Below are positions 34,594 through 44,100 of a DNA stretch of 64,000 nucleotides, piece by piece. The translations under genes were made by a program, and so were the position numbers. The stretch is taken from contig CABVRW010000002.1 of the NCBI GenBank assembly GCA_902500785.1, forward strand, positions 1 to 64,000, in the 5' to 3' direction. The first letter of the stretch is position 1. Every line of letters begins with the position of its first letter. Under the pieces are notes generated by a model. It was not told the origin of the DNA. It ran no database searches and saw only the letters and a program-made list of their open reading frames with translations. This DNA comes from an uncultured Nitrospira sp. (GTDB lineage Bacteria; Nitrospirota; Nitrospiria; Nitrospirales; Nitrospiraceae).

Positions 34594-37500
34594 ATGTACC
34601 AACTGCGATCGTTCCACCTGCGCGATATGACCGCCTGCGGCGCGGCGCTCCGCCGGCTCAGCGCAGGGGCGACGAGTCTTGAGGAAGTCGCCGACCGCCT
34701 CGTGCGTCACCTCTACACCTCCCTGACCTTAGACCAACACGGCGAACCGGCCTGCAGCCTGATCCGTCTATTCACGACGACTCGCTACGACTTTCTGGCA
34801 CCGAACCTTCGAGCGCTGGCAGACCAACGGCTAGGGGATAGGCCCGCGATTCCCTCCCTGACGTGCCTCACGCTGCTGGCCAGCGCAGGGACCCTCCCGG
34901 AGTGGAACGACCCTGCTCGTTCGAGTCATTTCAGAATCATCCCGCTCGGCAGGCCTGAGGACGTCGAACGGCTGCCGATGTTCAGCCAACTCTTTCGACA
35001 ATTGGGTGTCTCGCTCCCTCAACTCGCACAGCCAACGCAGAATGTGCTCCTCGACACGCAGGAACATACATTCAATGTCTTTCACATTCCTCACGCCGAG
35101 AACAATCCACACGTGCCGGCGCAAGAGGAGTTCGTGCTCAAATACGGCATCCGGTCCGTGCTGGGATTCGGCGCGCCGTTGCCGAATGGAGAACTCTTTT
35201 CCATCATCTTGTTCAGCAAGGATTTCATTCCCGCACGTACCGCTCAACTTTTCAAACCCCTGGCGCTGTGCGCCAAGATAGCCCTGGCACCCTTTGCGAG
35301 CACGACGCCGACGCCTCGCCCATCTGCGGCACCCATATCCATTGCAGACCGGCGCCCTACGGATCCCCCTTCTGCCTCCCATCTACAATCGCGGATCGCC
35401 GAACTCGAGCAACTCCTCACCGTTCATGAACAGACCGTGGACGAGCAAGCCGATCGGATGGAACTGATTGTGCAGGGTTCCCAGATGGGGACCTGGAAGT
35501 GGGACCTTGCTTCCGACAGGCAGGACTGGTCCGACGAACAATGCCGGATCTTCGGGCTCGATCCTGGCCAGGCCGTCCCCACCCACGCGACCTTCTTGGC
35601 GGCATTGCACCGAGACGATGCCGGAGGGGTGCAGCAGGCGGTCGAGGCGGCACTGAGGCACGACAGGCCCTATCACATCGATTGCCGGATTCTCCGTCCC
35701 AGCGGAGAGGTCCGCCATATCGATTGTCGCGGAACCGTCCGTCGAGATCGAGACGGACAGCCCCTCAGTATGGTCGGCACCGTCCTGGATATCACCGACT
35801 ACAAACGCGCCGAATACGCCTGGCGAGACAGCGAAATACGAATGCGCTCGATTTTCGAAAGCGCGGTCGAAGGCATCGTGGTCATCGACGAACAAGGGCG
35901 CATCGAAAGCACGAATGCCGCCCTGTTGAATATGCTCGGGTACCAGGCACACGAATTTATCGGGCAGAACATTTCCCTGCTCATGCCCTCTCCCTATCGG
36001 GAGAACCATTCGCAATACCTGGCGAACTATCTGGTGACCGGAAAACGGGTGATTATCGGGAGCGGCCGCGAAGTCGCCGTCAGGCACAAGAACGGGACTC
36101 TCCTCGAGGTGCATGTGTCGGTCAGTGAGATGCAAATTGGACAGACAACGAAGTATACGGGCATGCTCCGTGACATTTCTGAACGGAAACGAATGGAGGA
36201 GTCCCTTCGAGAGAGCGAAGAGCGCTTTCGACAGCTCGCCGAGCATATCGATGCCGTCTTTTGGCTCACGTCACCGGACAAAAGCCAGATCCTCTACCTC
36301 AGTCCCGCCTTTGAGACCGTCTGGGAATGTCCTAGGGATCTGCTTTACGAGAATCCGAAGTTCTGGCTCGATTACGTCCATCCGGAAGACCGAACACGCG
36401 TCGCCACCGCCGCCGCCTGTCAGGCCCACCTGCCCTATGACGAAGAATATCGAATCGTCACACCGGGCGGACGAGTGCGCTGGATCCGTGATCGCAGTGT
36501 GGCAATCAAGAACCTCGACGGAGAGCCCTATCGCATTGCAGGCATCGCGGTGGACATCACCGTCGCCAAACAGATGGAAGCACAGGTGCGCGCCAGCGAA
36601 CGGCGGCACCGCGCGCTGGTGGAATGGTCGCCCCATGCCATCTTCGTCAATTGCGAGGATAAAATCGTTTTTGTCAATCAAGCCTGCGTGAAGTTGTTCG
36701 GCGCAATCGCGCCCTCACAGCTGTTCGGCAAACCGCTCCTCGACGTGATCCATCCGGATTCCCAGTCCCGCGTGCAGCAGAGCATGACGACCCTCCGCGC
36801 AGCGAGTCAGGCCCCGCCCCTGCTGGAAGAACGGTTTGTCGGTCTCGACGGCTCGTTCATCGAGGTCGAAATGGCGGTCGTCCCGATTATGTTCGAGGAA
36901 AAACCGGCATTCCAGGTCATTGCGACCGATATCCGCGCCCGCAAGAATTTGGAAGCAGCGTTGATCGCGACCAACCTGCAGCTGCAAACCATTCTGGCCG
37001 GCGCGACCAATGTCTCCATCATCGCCACCAATACCGCGGGCACGATGACGACGTTCAACACCGGCGCGGAAGCGCTGCTGGGTTATGCCGCCGGCGAAAT
37101 GGTCGGGCGGCACTCGCTTGCGTCGCTTCATATACCCGAGGAAATGGACCGCCGGGCCAAGGAACTGAGCGACTTGTACAACCGCCCTATTCAAGGCATC
37201 GAGGTCTTGATCGAACCGGCCCGTCGAGATGAGGTCGATGAGCGGGAATGGACCTACCAGCGGAAAGACGGAAGCCGTTCGACCGTCCTCCTGACCATCA
37301 CCGCGCTCCGTGACCACGACGGCGCCATGACCGGATTCCTGGCGATCGGGAAAGATATCACAGCGCGAAAGGCCGCTGAAAACGCCCTTGCGCAGGCGGC
37401 CCGAGACTTGGAGCGCAAGAATGTCGAACTCGCCCATGCCCGGGATGAGGCCCTTCAAGCCGTCCAGCTCAAAGCGGATTTTCTCGCCACGATGAGCCAC

Positions 37501-39048
37501 GAAATCCGTACCCCGATGAACGCGATCATCGGCATGACCGGTCTCTTGCTCGATACCCCCCTCACCAAAGAGCAACACGAATTCGCCGATGCTGTTCGCC
37601 GTTCGAGCGATGGTTTGCTGACTCTCGTCAACGATATTCTCGACTTCTCGAAGATCGAAGCCGGCAAACTTCATTTTGAACAGCTCCCATTCGATCTCCG
37701 GATGACCGTCGAGGATACGATGGAGCTGCTCGCGGAGCAGGCACAGAGGAAAGGCCTGGAATTAATCGGACTCATCGATGCCGCCGTGCCGACCGGTGTC
37801 ATAGGCGATCCCGGACGGCTCAGGCAAATCTTGGTCAATCTGATCGGCAATGCCATTAAGTTCACCACCACGGGTGAGGTCTTCCTCCATGTGACGCGTG
37901 ACCGGCACGCTGGATCCGAGCTCCTGCGGTTTACCATCACCGATACTGGAATCGGCATTTCGGCGGAGGCGCAGACGCGATTGTTTCAGGCCTTCGTGCA
38001 AGCCGACAGCTCCACCACTCGTCGATTCGGAGGCACCGGCCTGGGCCTCGCCATTTGCCAACGACTCGTCGCCCAGATGCACGGCCAGATCGGAGTCGAG
38101 AGCCGGCCTGGTCACGGCAGCACCTTCTGGTTTACCGCGCAATTTCAGGAGACGGCCCTCGCCACTCCACATCCGGTCGTGGCCTGGAACCACGTTCGCG
38201 GACGGCGGATTCTGTTGGTGGATCAGAACAAGACCGTCCGCCATGCCTTATGCAAGGAGCTCACGGCGCATGGAGTGGATTGCGTCGGGGCCGAAAGCGG
38301 CCGGGAGGCCTTGGAGCTGGCCCGTGCGGCGGCTACACAGAAGCCTTTCGACCTCGCCTTAATCGAGTTGCACCTCTCTGAATCGGACGGATTTGAAACG
38401 GCGAGACTTCTCAAGCAGGACCCCGCCACCGCCGCCATGCGCCTGGTCATTCTCACCACGATCGGCCGACGAGGTGACGGACACACGGCGCACACGCTCG
38501 GCATCGACGCCTACCTCACCAAACCGCTTCGCCGGTCACAATTGCTCGAATGCCTCTGTCTCCTGCTGTGCAACGGAGCCGCAGTCGAGACGCCGACCCA
38601 TGCCGAGGTTACGCCGCTGATGACACGGCATACCCTGGCTGAAACCGAGACGGCAACGAAGCCATGCCTCTTGCTGGCAGAGGATAATCCCGTGAACCAG
38701 AAGGTGGCCTGTAAGATGCTGGAGAAACTCGGTTACCGGGTCGATGTCGCCAGCAACGGCCAGGAGGCCGTGGCGGCCCATGAACGCTCCCGATATCCGC
38801 TGATTTTCATGGACTGCCAGATGCCGGACGTGGACGGGTTCGAAGCCACCGCGCTGATTCGCAAGATGGAAGGCCGGTCGGCCCATACGCCGATTGTCGC
38901 CATGACCGCCAACGCCATGCAGGGAGACCGCGAGCGTTGCCTGGCTGCGGGGATGGACGATTACGTGGCCAAACCGATCCGCCCGAAAGATCTGCAGATG
39001 GTCCTTGATACCTGGCTGCACAAGCGCAACCAGGCAGCCGCCTCCTGA
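34594..39048 (+). CDS. Multi-PAS hybrid sensor histidine kinase with two receiver domains
   Basis: About 1484 residues from ATG 34594 (GTG 34534 would add 20). No clear transmembrane segment. An N-terminal region of about 240 residues of unclear type is followed by a short coiled coil, then five PAS domains at roughly 288-410, 409-530, 538-660, 666-785 and 789-925. HisKA lies at about 957-1022 with phosphoacceptor His969 ([12 protein letters not shown]); the HATPase follows ([35 protein letters not shown]). Receiver 1 (about 1203-1320) has Glu1258 for the phosphorylated Asp and VDQN for VDDN, so is probably degenerate; receiver 2 (about 1356-1475) is complete with Asp1407. The signal is unknown. 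Confidence 0.93.
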   Translation: MYQLRSFHLRDMTACGAALRRLSAGATSLEEVADRLVRHLYTSLTLDQHGEPACSLIRLFTTTRYDFLAPNLRALADQRLGDRPAIPSLTCLTLLASAGTLPEWNDPARSSHFRIIPLGRPEDVERLPMFSQLFRQLGVSLPQLAQPTQNVLLDTQEHTFNVFHIPHAENNPHVPAQEEFVLKYGIRSVLGFGAPLPNGELFSIILFSKDFIPARTAQLFKPLALCAKIALAPFASTTPTPRPSAAPISIADRRPTDPPSASHLQSRIAELEQLLTVHEQTVDEQADRMELIVQGSQMGTWKWDLASDRQDWSDEQCRIFGLDPGQAVPTHATFLAALHRDDAGGVQQAVEAALRHDRPYHIDCRILRPSGEVRHIDCRGTVRRDRDGQPLSMVGTVLDITDYKRAEYAWRDSEIRMRSIFESAVEGIVVIDEQGRIESTNAALLNMLGYQAHEFIGQNISLLMPSPYRENHSQYLANYLVTGKRVIIGSGREVAVRHKNGTLLEVHVSVSEMQIGQTTKYTGMLRDISERKRMEESLRESEERFRQLAEHIDAVFWLTSPDKSQILYLSPAFETVWECPRDLLYENPKFWLDYVHPEDRTRVATAAACQAHLPYDEEYRIVTPGGRVRWIRDRSVAIKNLDGEPYRIAGIAVDITVAKQMEAQVRASERRHRALVEWSPHAIFVNCEDKIVFVNQACVKLFGAIAPSQLFGKPLLDVIHPDSQSRVQQSMTTLRAASQAPPLLEERFVGLDGSFIEVEMAVVPIMFEEKPAFQVIATDIRARKNLEAALIATNLQLQTILAGATNVSIIATNTAGTMTTFNTGAEALLGYAAGEMVGRHSLASLHIPEEMDRRAKELSDLYNRPIQGIEVLIEPARRDEVDEREWTYQRKDGSRSTVLLTITALRDHDGAMTGFLAIGKDITARKAAENALAQAARDLERKNVELAHARDEALQAVQLKADFLATMSHEIRTPMNAIIGMTGLLLDTPLTKEQHEFADAVRRSSDGLLTLVNDILDFSKIEAGKLHFEQLPFDLRMTVEDTMELLAEQAQRKGLELIGLIDAAVPTGVIGDPGRLRQILVNLIGNAIKFTTTGEVFLHVTRDRHAGSELLRFTITDTGIGISAEAQTRLFQAFVQADSSTTRRFGGTGLGLAICQRLVAQMHGQIGVESRPGHGSTFWFTAQFQETALATPHPVVAWNHVRGRRILLVDQNKTVRHALCKELTAHGVDCVGAESGREALELARAAATQKPFDLALIELHLSESDGFETARLLKQDPATAAMRLVILTTIGRRGDGHTAHTLGIDAYLTKPLRRSQLLECLCLLLCNGAAVETPTHAEVTPLMTRHTLAETETATKPCLLLAEDNPVNQKVACKMLEKLGYRVDVASNGQEAVAAHERSRYPLIFMDCQMPDVDGFEATALIRKMEGRSAHTPIVAMTANAMQGDRERCLAAGMDDYVAKPIRPKDLQMVLDTWLHKRNQAAAS

Positions 39049-39073
39049 CATCTCATCGACATCCATCCGGCGA

Positions 39074-39102
39074 TTGACAGAACTCAACGCGCCGACTAGG
39101 AT
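39074..39102 (+). promoter_or_regulatory. Sigma-70 type promoter for the YqhA-family gene
   Basis: TTGACA (39074-39079), 17-base spacer, TAGGAT (39097-39102), near-consensus and 30 bases before the likely start. Seen in sequence; not tested. Confidence 0.65.
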
Positions 39103-39132
39103 ACGCCCTCACCAAGGAGAGTGAGCGCACGC

Positions 39133-39690
39133 GTGAGTCATCCGTCCCCTTCCGGTCCCGCACCAGCACCTTCAACCGTACTCACCCGCGTTGAGCAGGC
39201 ATTCGAATTCCTGGTCTTCGGCAGCCGGTGGATTCAGGCACCGCTCTATGGCGGCCTCATCATTGCCGAACTCCTGTACGCCCTCAAGTTCTTGCTTGAA
39301 CTCTGGGAGATGATGCTCCATTTTAAGCAGCTGGAAGAGACCAAATTGATGTTAGGCGTGCTCGGACTCATCGATGTGACGATGGTCGCCAACCTGCTGG
39401 CGATGGTCATTATCGGCGGCTATGCCACGTTCGTCAGCAAACTCGACCTCGAAACTCACCCCGACCGCCCCGAGTGGCTCACCCATGTGGACCCCGGTAC
39501 CATCAAAATCAAATTGGCCGCCTCCCTGGTCGGGATTTCCAGCATCCATCTCCTCAAGTCCTTCGTCGATATCGCGAACGAAGATCCCGAGCATGTGAAA
39601 TGGAAGATCTTCATTCACATGACGTTCCTGGGATCCGCCATTCTGTTGGCCTATACCGACAAACTGATGCAACGGGACCGAAAGCACTGA
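39133..39690 (+). CDS. YqhA/UPF0114-family inner-membrane protein
   Basis: 185-residue integral membrane protein of the UPF0114 (YqhA) family. The start GTG 39133 stands about 13 bases after AAGGAG; the GTG at 39121 is only one base from it and less likely. Three to four hydrophobic segments, including FGSRWIQAPLYGGLIIAELL and the typical IDVTMVANLLAMVIIGGYATF followed by SKLDLETHPDRPEW, then KLAASLVGISSIHLLKSFVD. Function of the family is not established. It stands alone under its own promoter and is followed by a 390-base gap. Confidence 0.88.
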   Translation: MSHPSPSGPAPAPSTVLTRVEQAFEFLVFGSRWIQAPLYGGLIIAELLYALKFLLELWEMMLHFKQLEETKLMLGVLGLIDVTMVANLLAMVIIGGYATFVSKLDLETHPDRPEWLTHVDPGTIKIKLAASLVGISSIHLLKSFVDIANEDPEHVKWKIFIHMTFLGSAILLAYTDKLMQRDRKH

Positions 39691-40080
39691 GCGTCGCCGC
39701 GACGTGAAAGAGCTTCGATTATGCCCGCGTGGAATGGATACCGCCAACGGGTACTCCGCCGGCCGATCCCTGAGTCCTCACGATCATGCATGCGCGCTTG
39801 GGCAGCCCGCCGGCCTTGAACAGGGTAACGGCCGTATCGATTGAGATACGATCTGTATCCGATTCGATAATTTCCGGAGCGCGGCTGACCTACGCATTCG
39901 CTCGTACCTCCCTGTCGCGCGCTGTCCCGGACGCATCCGTCCAGTTGCCGCGCCCTGACCGTCCCTACGTCCCGACCGAGGCATGTGGATTGCCTTTCCT
40001 GATCGTGGTATTACAGGCTCCGGCGAGCCACCGTTTCATCGACACAACGGACCCGACAACGCGCGCTGTTTGGAGTCACG
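39691..40080. other. 390-base gap without a supported gene
   Basis: Stretch between the YqhA-family gene and the patatin fusion gene. Short frames here overlap the following gene in another phase and have no recognisable domain. It holds the GTATC/GATAC element at 39834-39859 and no strong hairpin. Confidence 0.6.
39834..39859. promoter_or_regulatory. Tandem GTATC/GATAC inverted elements
   Basis: GTATC-6-GATAC-5-GTATC, giving two overlapping palindromes, about 220 bases before the patatin fusion gene. The right half resembles the element at 25775-25788. Possible binding site for a dimeric repressor. Confidence 0.35.
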
Positions 40081-43000
40081 ATGACCACTCCCGCCTCACA
40101 GGACGACCCGCTGACACTCGCGACGATTCTGGAGGAAGAAACCGAACTCCTCCATGGCCCCCTTCCTAAAGACTTTCCCACTGGGGCACCCGACGGCGAG
40201 CGCAACGCCGCGCTCTTTCGACACATCCACGCCTGCCACCCTAAACGCGCCGGTCTCTGTGTTTCGGGTGGAGGGATACGCAGCGCCACCATCGGACTCG
40301 GCGTCTTGCAGTCGCTCGCCCGATTGCAGCTCTTGAACAAATTCGATTACCTGTCGACGGTCTCCGGCGGCGGCTACATCGGCAGTTGGCTCACCGCCTG
40401 GATTCACCGCCACCCGCGCGGCCTGGACGGCGTGATCGACGATCTACGCGTCACCCCGAAAACGGGCGCGCCCACCACGCCGCCGCCGGTCCAATGGCTA
40501 CGAAACTACAGCAACTATCTGAGTCCGCACCTGGGCTTCCTCTCGGCTGATTCCTGGACCCTGCTCGGCATCTATCTGCGCAACCTGCATCTGAATTGGA
40601 TGGTGCTCCTGCCGATGCTGATGTTGCCCCTGCTCGTGCCGCGTTGGGCCGTCGCCCTCGCGGCGCTGAACACCTGCACGAAACCGCTTCCAGCCTGCGA
40701 GGCCCCGCTTCAACCCTACCTGTCCCCCCTGATCACGTTCGGCCTCGGACTCGCCGTCATGGCGCTGATTTATCTGCACCTCTGCCGGCCGACCCTCCGC
40801 GAATATCGCCGCAACACCTGGTGGCAGACGTTGGAAAGCCAGCACTGGTTTCTGGTCGCTTGCCTTGGGCCCTTGATCACATCCGTGTTCTGCCTCACCA
40901 CGGCCTGGGCCTGGTTTCGTAACGGAGGCGGCGCGCTGGAGCAATTCAGCGTCCTCCACGCCGTGCTCGGCGGCGCCGTCATCCACACCGGCAGCTGGTT
41001 GTTTTCCGCTGTCGCACTCAAGCGATTCAAAGCCTGTTCTCCGTGGCTCCTCTGGGAAACCGGTGCCGTCGCGGCGACCGGTGTACTGGGCGGATGGTTT
41101 CTCCAGTCTGTCGTGGCGAAAACCCCCCATGACATGATTGTCGCCGCGTTTGCCGAATGGTTCGCGACATTCGCCGTTCCTGCCGTCCTGGCGATATTCT
41201 TGTTGACCGCCACGGTCTTCATCGGCCTCGCCAGCCGGTTCACCGAAGAACAGGATCGCGAATGGTGGGGGCGCACTGGTTCCTGGGTGTTGATCGTCAT
41301 GGTCATCTGGTCAGGACTCTCCGCCATCGTCGCCTTCGGACCCGGTCTCATCGCCTGGATCCCCAAGATCACCGCCTCACTGGGCGGTATTTCTGCCCTG
41401 CTCACCCTGGTGCTTGGCTTCGGCTCCCGCACCACCGCGCAACAGGCGGAAGAACGGTCTACCATGACCCTCGTCACAGACCTGGCCGTCAAGGCCGCCG
41501 CGCCCGTGTTCATGCTCTGCGTTCTCATCGCGCTGGCATTGGGCACCAGTTGGCAATTGGACCTCTTCGCCCATCACTATGGGATGCACCTCAACGATCT
41601 CCACGATCCCAAGCCGATCGGAGAAGGGATGTGGGCCGATCCCTGGGGCCACACTCAAGTGCTCCACAACACGCCGCTGTGGATGCTGTTTCGATTCACG
41701 GTCACCGTCGCGCTGCTGGGTTTGCTCATGTCCGCGTTTATTAACATCAACCGGTTTTCTCTCCATGCGATGTACCGCAACCGCCTCATCCGAGCCTATC
41801 TCGGGGCCTCTCGCATTCGGACTGAACGGGAACGCAGCTTCAATCCGTTCACCGGATTCGACAACCTGGACAACCCGTCCATGAGCGACGTACGGTTCGA
41901 CGATCTGCGCCTGGCCCGCTGGATAGCCCAGAAAGAATTTTCGTCCGACACCCGCGCGCAACTCGACGCCTTCCATGCGTTGTCTGATCCACAGCCGGTC
42001 CAGGCACAAGCCATCAAGGATCGCCTGGAGCAGGCTCTCACTGCACTTTCTCCTCAGGCCCTGGCCAAGGCCGCCGAACAATTGCGGGTCGGACCGGCCT
42101 GCCTCGCCAAGATCGCCGCCCTGCAGCAACCGGACACCGCCGCAGGGCGAGAGGCCATCGCCTGGCTCACCGCGCTGTTTCTGAATAACCTGCATGGCCA
42201 GACCCCACGCCCGCTGCATCTCATCAACATCGCCCTCAACCTGGTCAAAGGCGACAATCTGGCCTGGCAACAACGTAAGGCGCAATCGTTCACCATCAGT
42301 CCTCTCCACAGCGGCAGTTGGAATCTCGGCTATCGCCGCTCGGAGGAATATGGCGCGAACCGATACCTTCACCAACCCCTCTCCCTCGGCACCGCCTTGG
42401 CGATATCCGGCGCCGCCGCGAGCCCCAATATGGGATATCACTCCTCCTCGGCCGTGACGTTTCTCCTGGCGCTGTTCAATATTCGGCTGGGCTGGTGGCT
42501 CGGAAATCCCGGCTCAGCCGGCGCCGACACCTATCGCAATGCCTCGCCCAACGTGTCCGTCGGTCCCTTGCTCGCCGAAGCCTTCGGCCTGACCGATTCT
42601 TGTCATCCCTACGTATACCTCTCCGACGGCGGGCACTTCGAAAATCTCGGCTTGTACGAAATGGTCTTGCGCCGCTGTCACTGCATTCTCGTCGTGGACG
42701 CGGGCTGCGACCCCCACCTGACCTTCGAGGATCTCGGCAACGCCATCCGCAAAATCCGCATCGACCTGGGAATCGACATCGAATTGAATCTCGACCAGAT
42801 CAAGCGGCAGGCCGGCGCCACAACCAGCAACCGCCACCACGCCATCGGGATCATTCGCTACGACAAAGTGGACACGAACGCCACCGCCGGGACCCTGCTC
42901 TACCTCAAACCTTCGCTGACCGGGAATGAGCCATCGGACATCCAGGACTATGCCGCGCGCCATCCCTCCTTTCCGCACGAACCGACCTCCGACCAGTTTT

Positions 43001-44058
43001 TCGATGAAGCCCAGTTCGAATCCTATCGCCGCCTGGGCGAGCACATCACCCAGCAGGTCCTACGCCCCGCGATTCACCGAAGCGAGCAGGACTTTTCGTC
43101 GCTCTGTCATGCGCTCCGCTCACACTGGGTGACGACCCCGCCGGGGATGCGGGAATCCTTCCTCGGCGAAACCAACGATCTGAAAGATCTCGAACGTCTG
43201 CTGCGGGACGACCCGGATTTGCTCCGCTACGACTTGGAAATCTATCCCGAGCTTCGCTCCGTATTCGGTGTCGATCCGGGGAACATCGCCGTCAATCCGC
43301 GGGCCGCGCTGCATACCTGCAATCTGCAAATCCAGCTCATGGAGCAGGTGCACCTGGCCGTGAATCTCGATGAGTTCCATAGTCATGCGCTCAATCGCGG
43401 CTGGATGAACCTGTTCCGGCGCTGGACCTCCGCTGACACGTTCCGCCGCTTCTGGCCCACACTCTGCGGGATGTATAGCCAACAGTTCGCCCGGTTTGCC
43501 GACGAACACTTGAATCTCTCACTCGACGGCGTCGTGGTCCTCGAATCGATGGGAACCACGAGCGACCTCACATCGCTGTTCCGGGACCTGTCCATCGAAT
43601 GGGCCTCCGTACCGGACTATGCGCAGACGTTTCTGCAAGCCCTGACGCGACCGCTGCCATTGGAAGAAGTGACCGACCATGCCCCGCGCCTCGCATCTTG
43701 GCAGATGCGGCTGCCTGCAAGCGACGCACAAGCCAACCCGGTCCGCCGGGGCGAAATCCTGGCGGTCGTCACCGCCACGCGACTGTCCGTGAGCGAACAC
43801 CGGCTCGCATTGCATGGATGGGTTCGGCCCGCCTATCGAGGCCTCGGCCTCGGCCATCGTTTGTTCGGCGCGGCCATGGCTGAACTCATGGAGGCATACC
43901 ACGGCCACATCCTGACCGTCGATTTAGGGCCCGACAATCCCAGCTGGGCGGGCACCTCCATTCGCAATGTCGGCTGGCTTCGATTCTACGAGCGGCTGGG
44001 GTTTACGCGGGATCGCTCGGATCCGACACGTTTTCAGATGACACGCCTGCTCACGTAG
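40081..44058 (+). CDS. Patatin-like phospholipase with membrane insertion and C-terminal GNAT domain
   Basis: 1325 residues. N-terminal patatin features: oxyanion loop CVSGGGIRS (from residue 59) and nucleophile Ser95 in TVSGGGYIGS. The matching catalytic Asp lies far away, Asp849 in LSDGGHFENLGLYE, because some 750 residues, including about nine or ten hydrophobic helices (roughly 164-555), are inserted. The last 100 residues are a GNAT acetyltransferase fold: LHGWVRPAYRGLGLGHRLFG and WLRFYERLGFTRDR. I infer a membrane-anchored lipid hydrolase joined to an acyl- or acetyltransferase. I know of no characterised protein with this full layout. Start ATG 40081; no clear ribosome site was seen. 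Confidence 0.85.
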   Translation: MTTPASQDDPLTLATILEEETELLHGPLPKDFPTGAPDGERNAALFRHIHACHPKRAGLCVSGGGIRSATIGLGVLQSLARLQLLNKFDYLSTVSGGGYIGSWLTAWIHRHPRGLDGVIDDLRVTPKTGAPTTPPPVQWLRNYSNYLSPHLGFLSADSWTLLGIYLRNLHLNWMVLLPMLMLPLLVPRWAVALAALNTCTKPLPACEAPLQPYLSPLITFGLGLAVMALIYLHLCRPTLREYRRNTWWQTLESQHWFLVACLGPLITSVFCLTTAWAWFRNGGGALEQFSVLHAVLGGAVIHTGSWLFSAVALKRFKACSPWLLWETGAVAATGVLGGWFLQSVVAKTPHDMIVAAFAEWFATFAVPAVLAIFLLTATVFIGLASRFTEEQDREWWGRTGSWVLIVMVIWSGLSAIVAFGPGLIAWIPKITASLGGISALLTLVLGFGSRTTAQQAEERSTMTLVTDLAVKAAAPVFMLCVLIALALGTSWQLDLFAHHYGMHLNDLHDPKPIGEGMWADPWGHTQVLHNTPLWMLFRFTVTVALLGLLMSAFININRFSLHAMYRNRLIRAYLGASRIRTERERSFNPFTGFDNLDNPSMSDVRFDDLRLARWIAQKEFSSDTRAQLDAFHALSDPQPVQAQAIKDRLEQALTALSPQALAKAAEQLRVGPACLAKIAALQQPDTAAGREAIAWLTALFLNNLHGQTPRPLHLINIALNLVKGDNLAWQQRKAQSFTISPLHSGSWNLGYRRSEEYGANRYLHQPLSLGTALAISGAAASPNMGYHSSSAVTFLLALFNIRLGWWLGNPGSAGADTYRNASPNVSVGPLLAEAFGLTDSCHPYVYLSDGGHFENLGLYEMVLRRCHCILVVDAGCDPHLTFEDLGNAIRKIRIDLGIDIELNLDQIKRQAGATTSNRHHAIGIIRYDKVDTNATAGTLLYLKPSLTGNEPSDIQDYAARHPSFPHEPTSDQFFDEAQFESYRRLGEHITQQVLRPAIHRSEQDFSSLCHALRSHWVTTPPGMRESFLGETNDLKDLERLLRDDPDLLRYDLEIYPELRSVFGVDPGNIAVNPRAALHTCNLQIQLMEQVHLAVNLDEFHSHALNRGWMNLFRRWTSADTFRRFWPTLCGMYSQQFARFADEHLNLSLDGVVVLESMGTTSDLTSLFRDLSIEWASVPDYAQTFLQALTRPLPLEEVTDHAPRLASWQMRLPASDAQANPVRRGEILAVVTATRLSVSEHRLALHGWVRPAYRGLGLGHRLFGAAMAELMEAYHGHILTVDLGPDNPSWAGTSIRNVGWLRFYERLGFTRDRSDPTRFQMTRLLT

Positions 44059-44100
44059 CGGACCGCGAGCCTGCCTCATGCAACCCCGCAACGTGAGGAC

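Noticed and set aside
39786-40169. 127-residue frame before the patatin fusion
   Set aside because: Overlaps the well-supported patatin gene in another phase and shows no domain.
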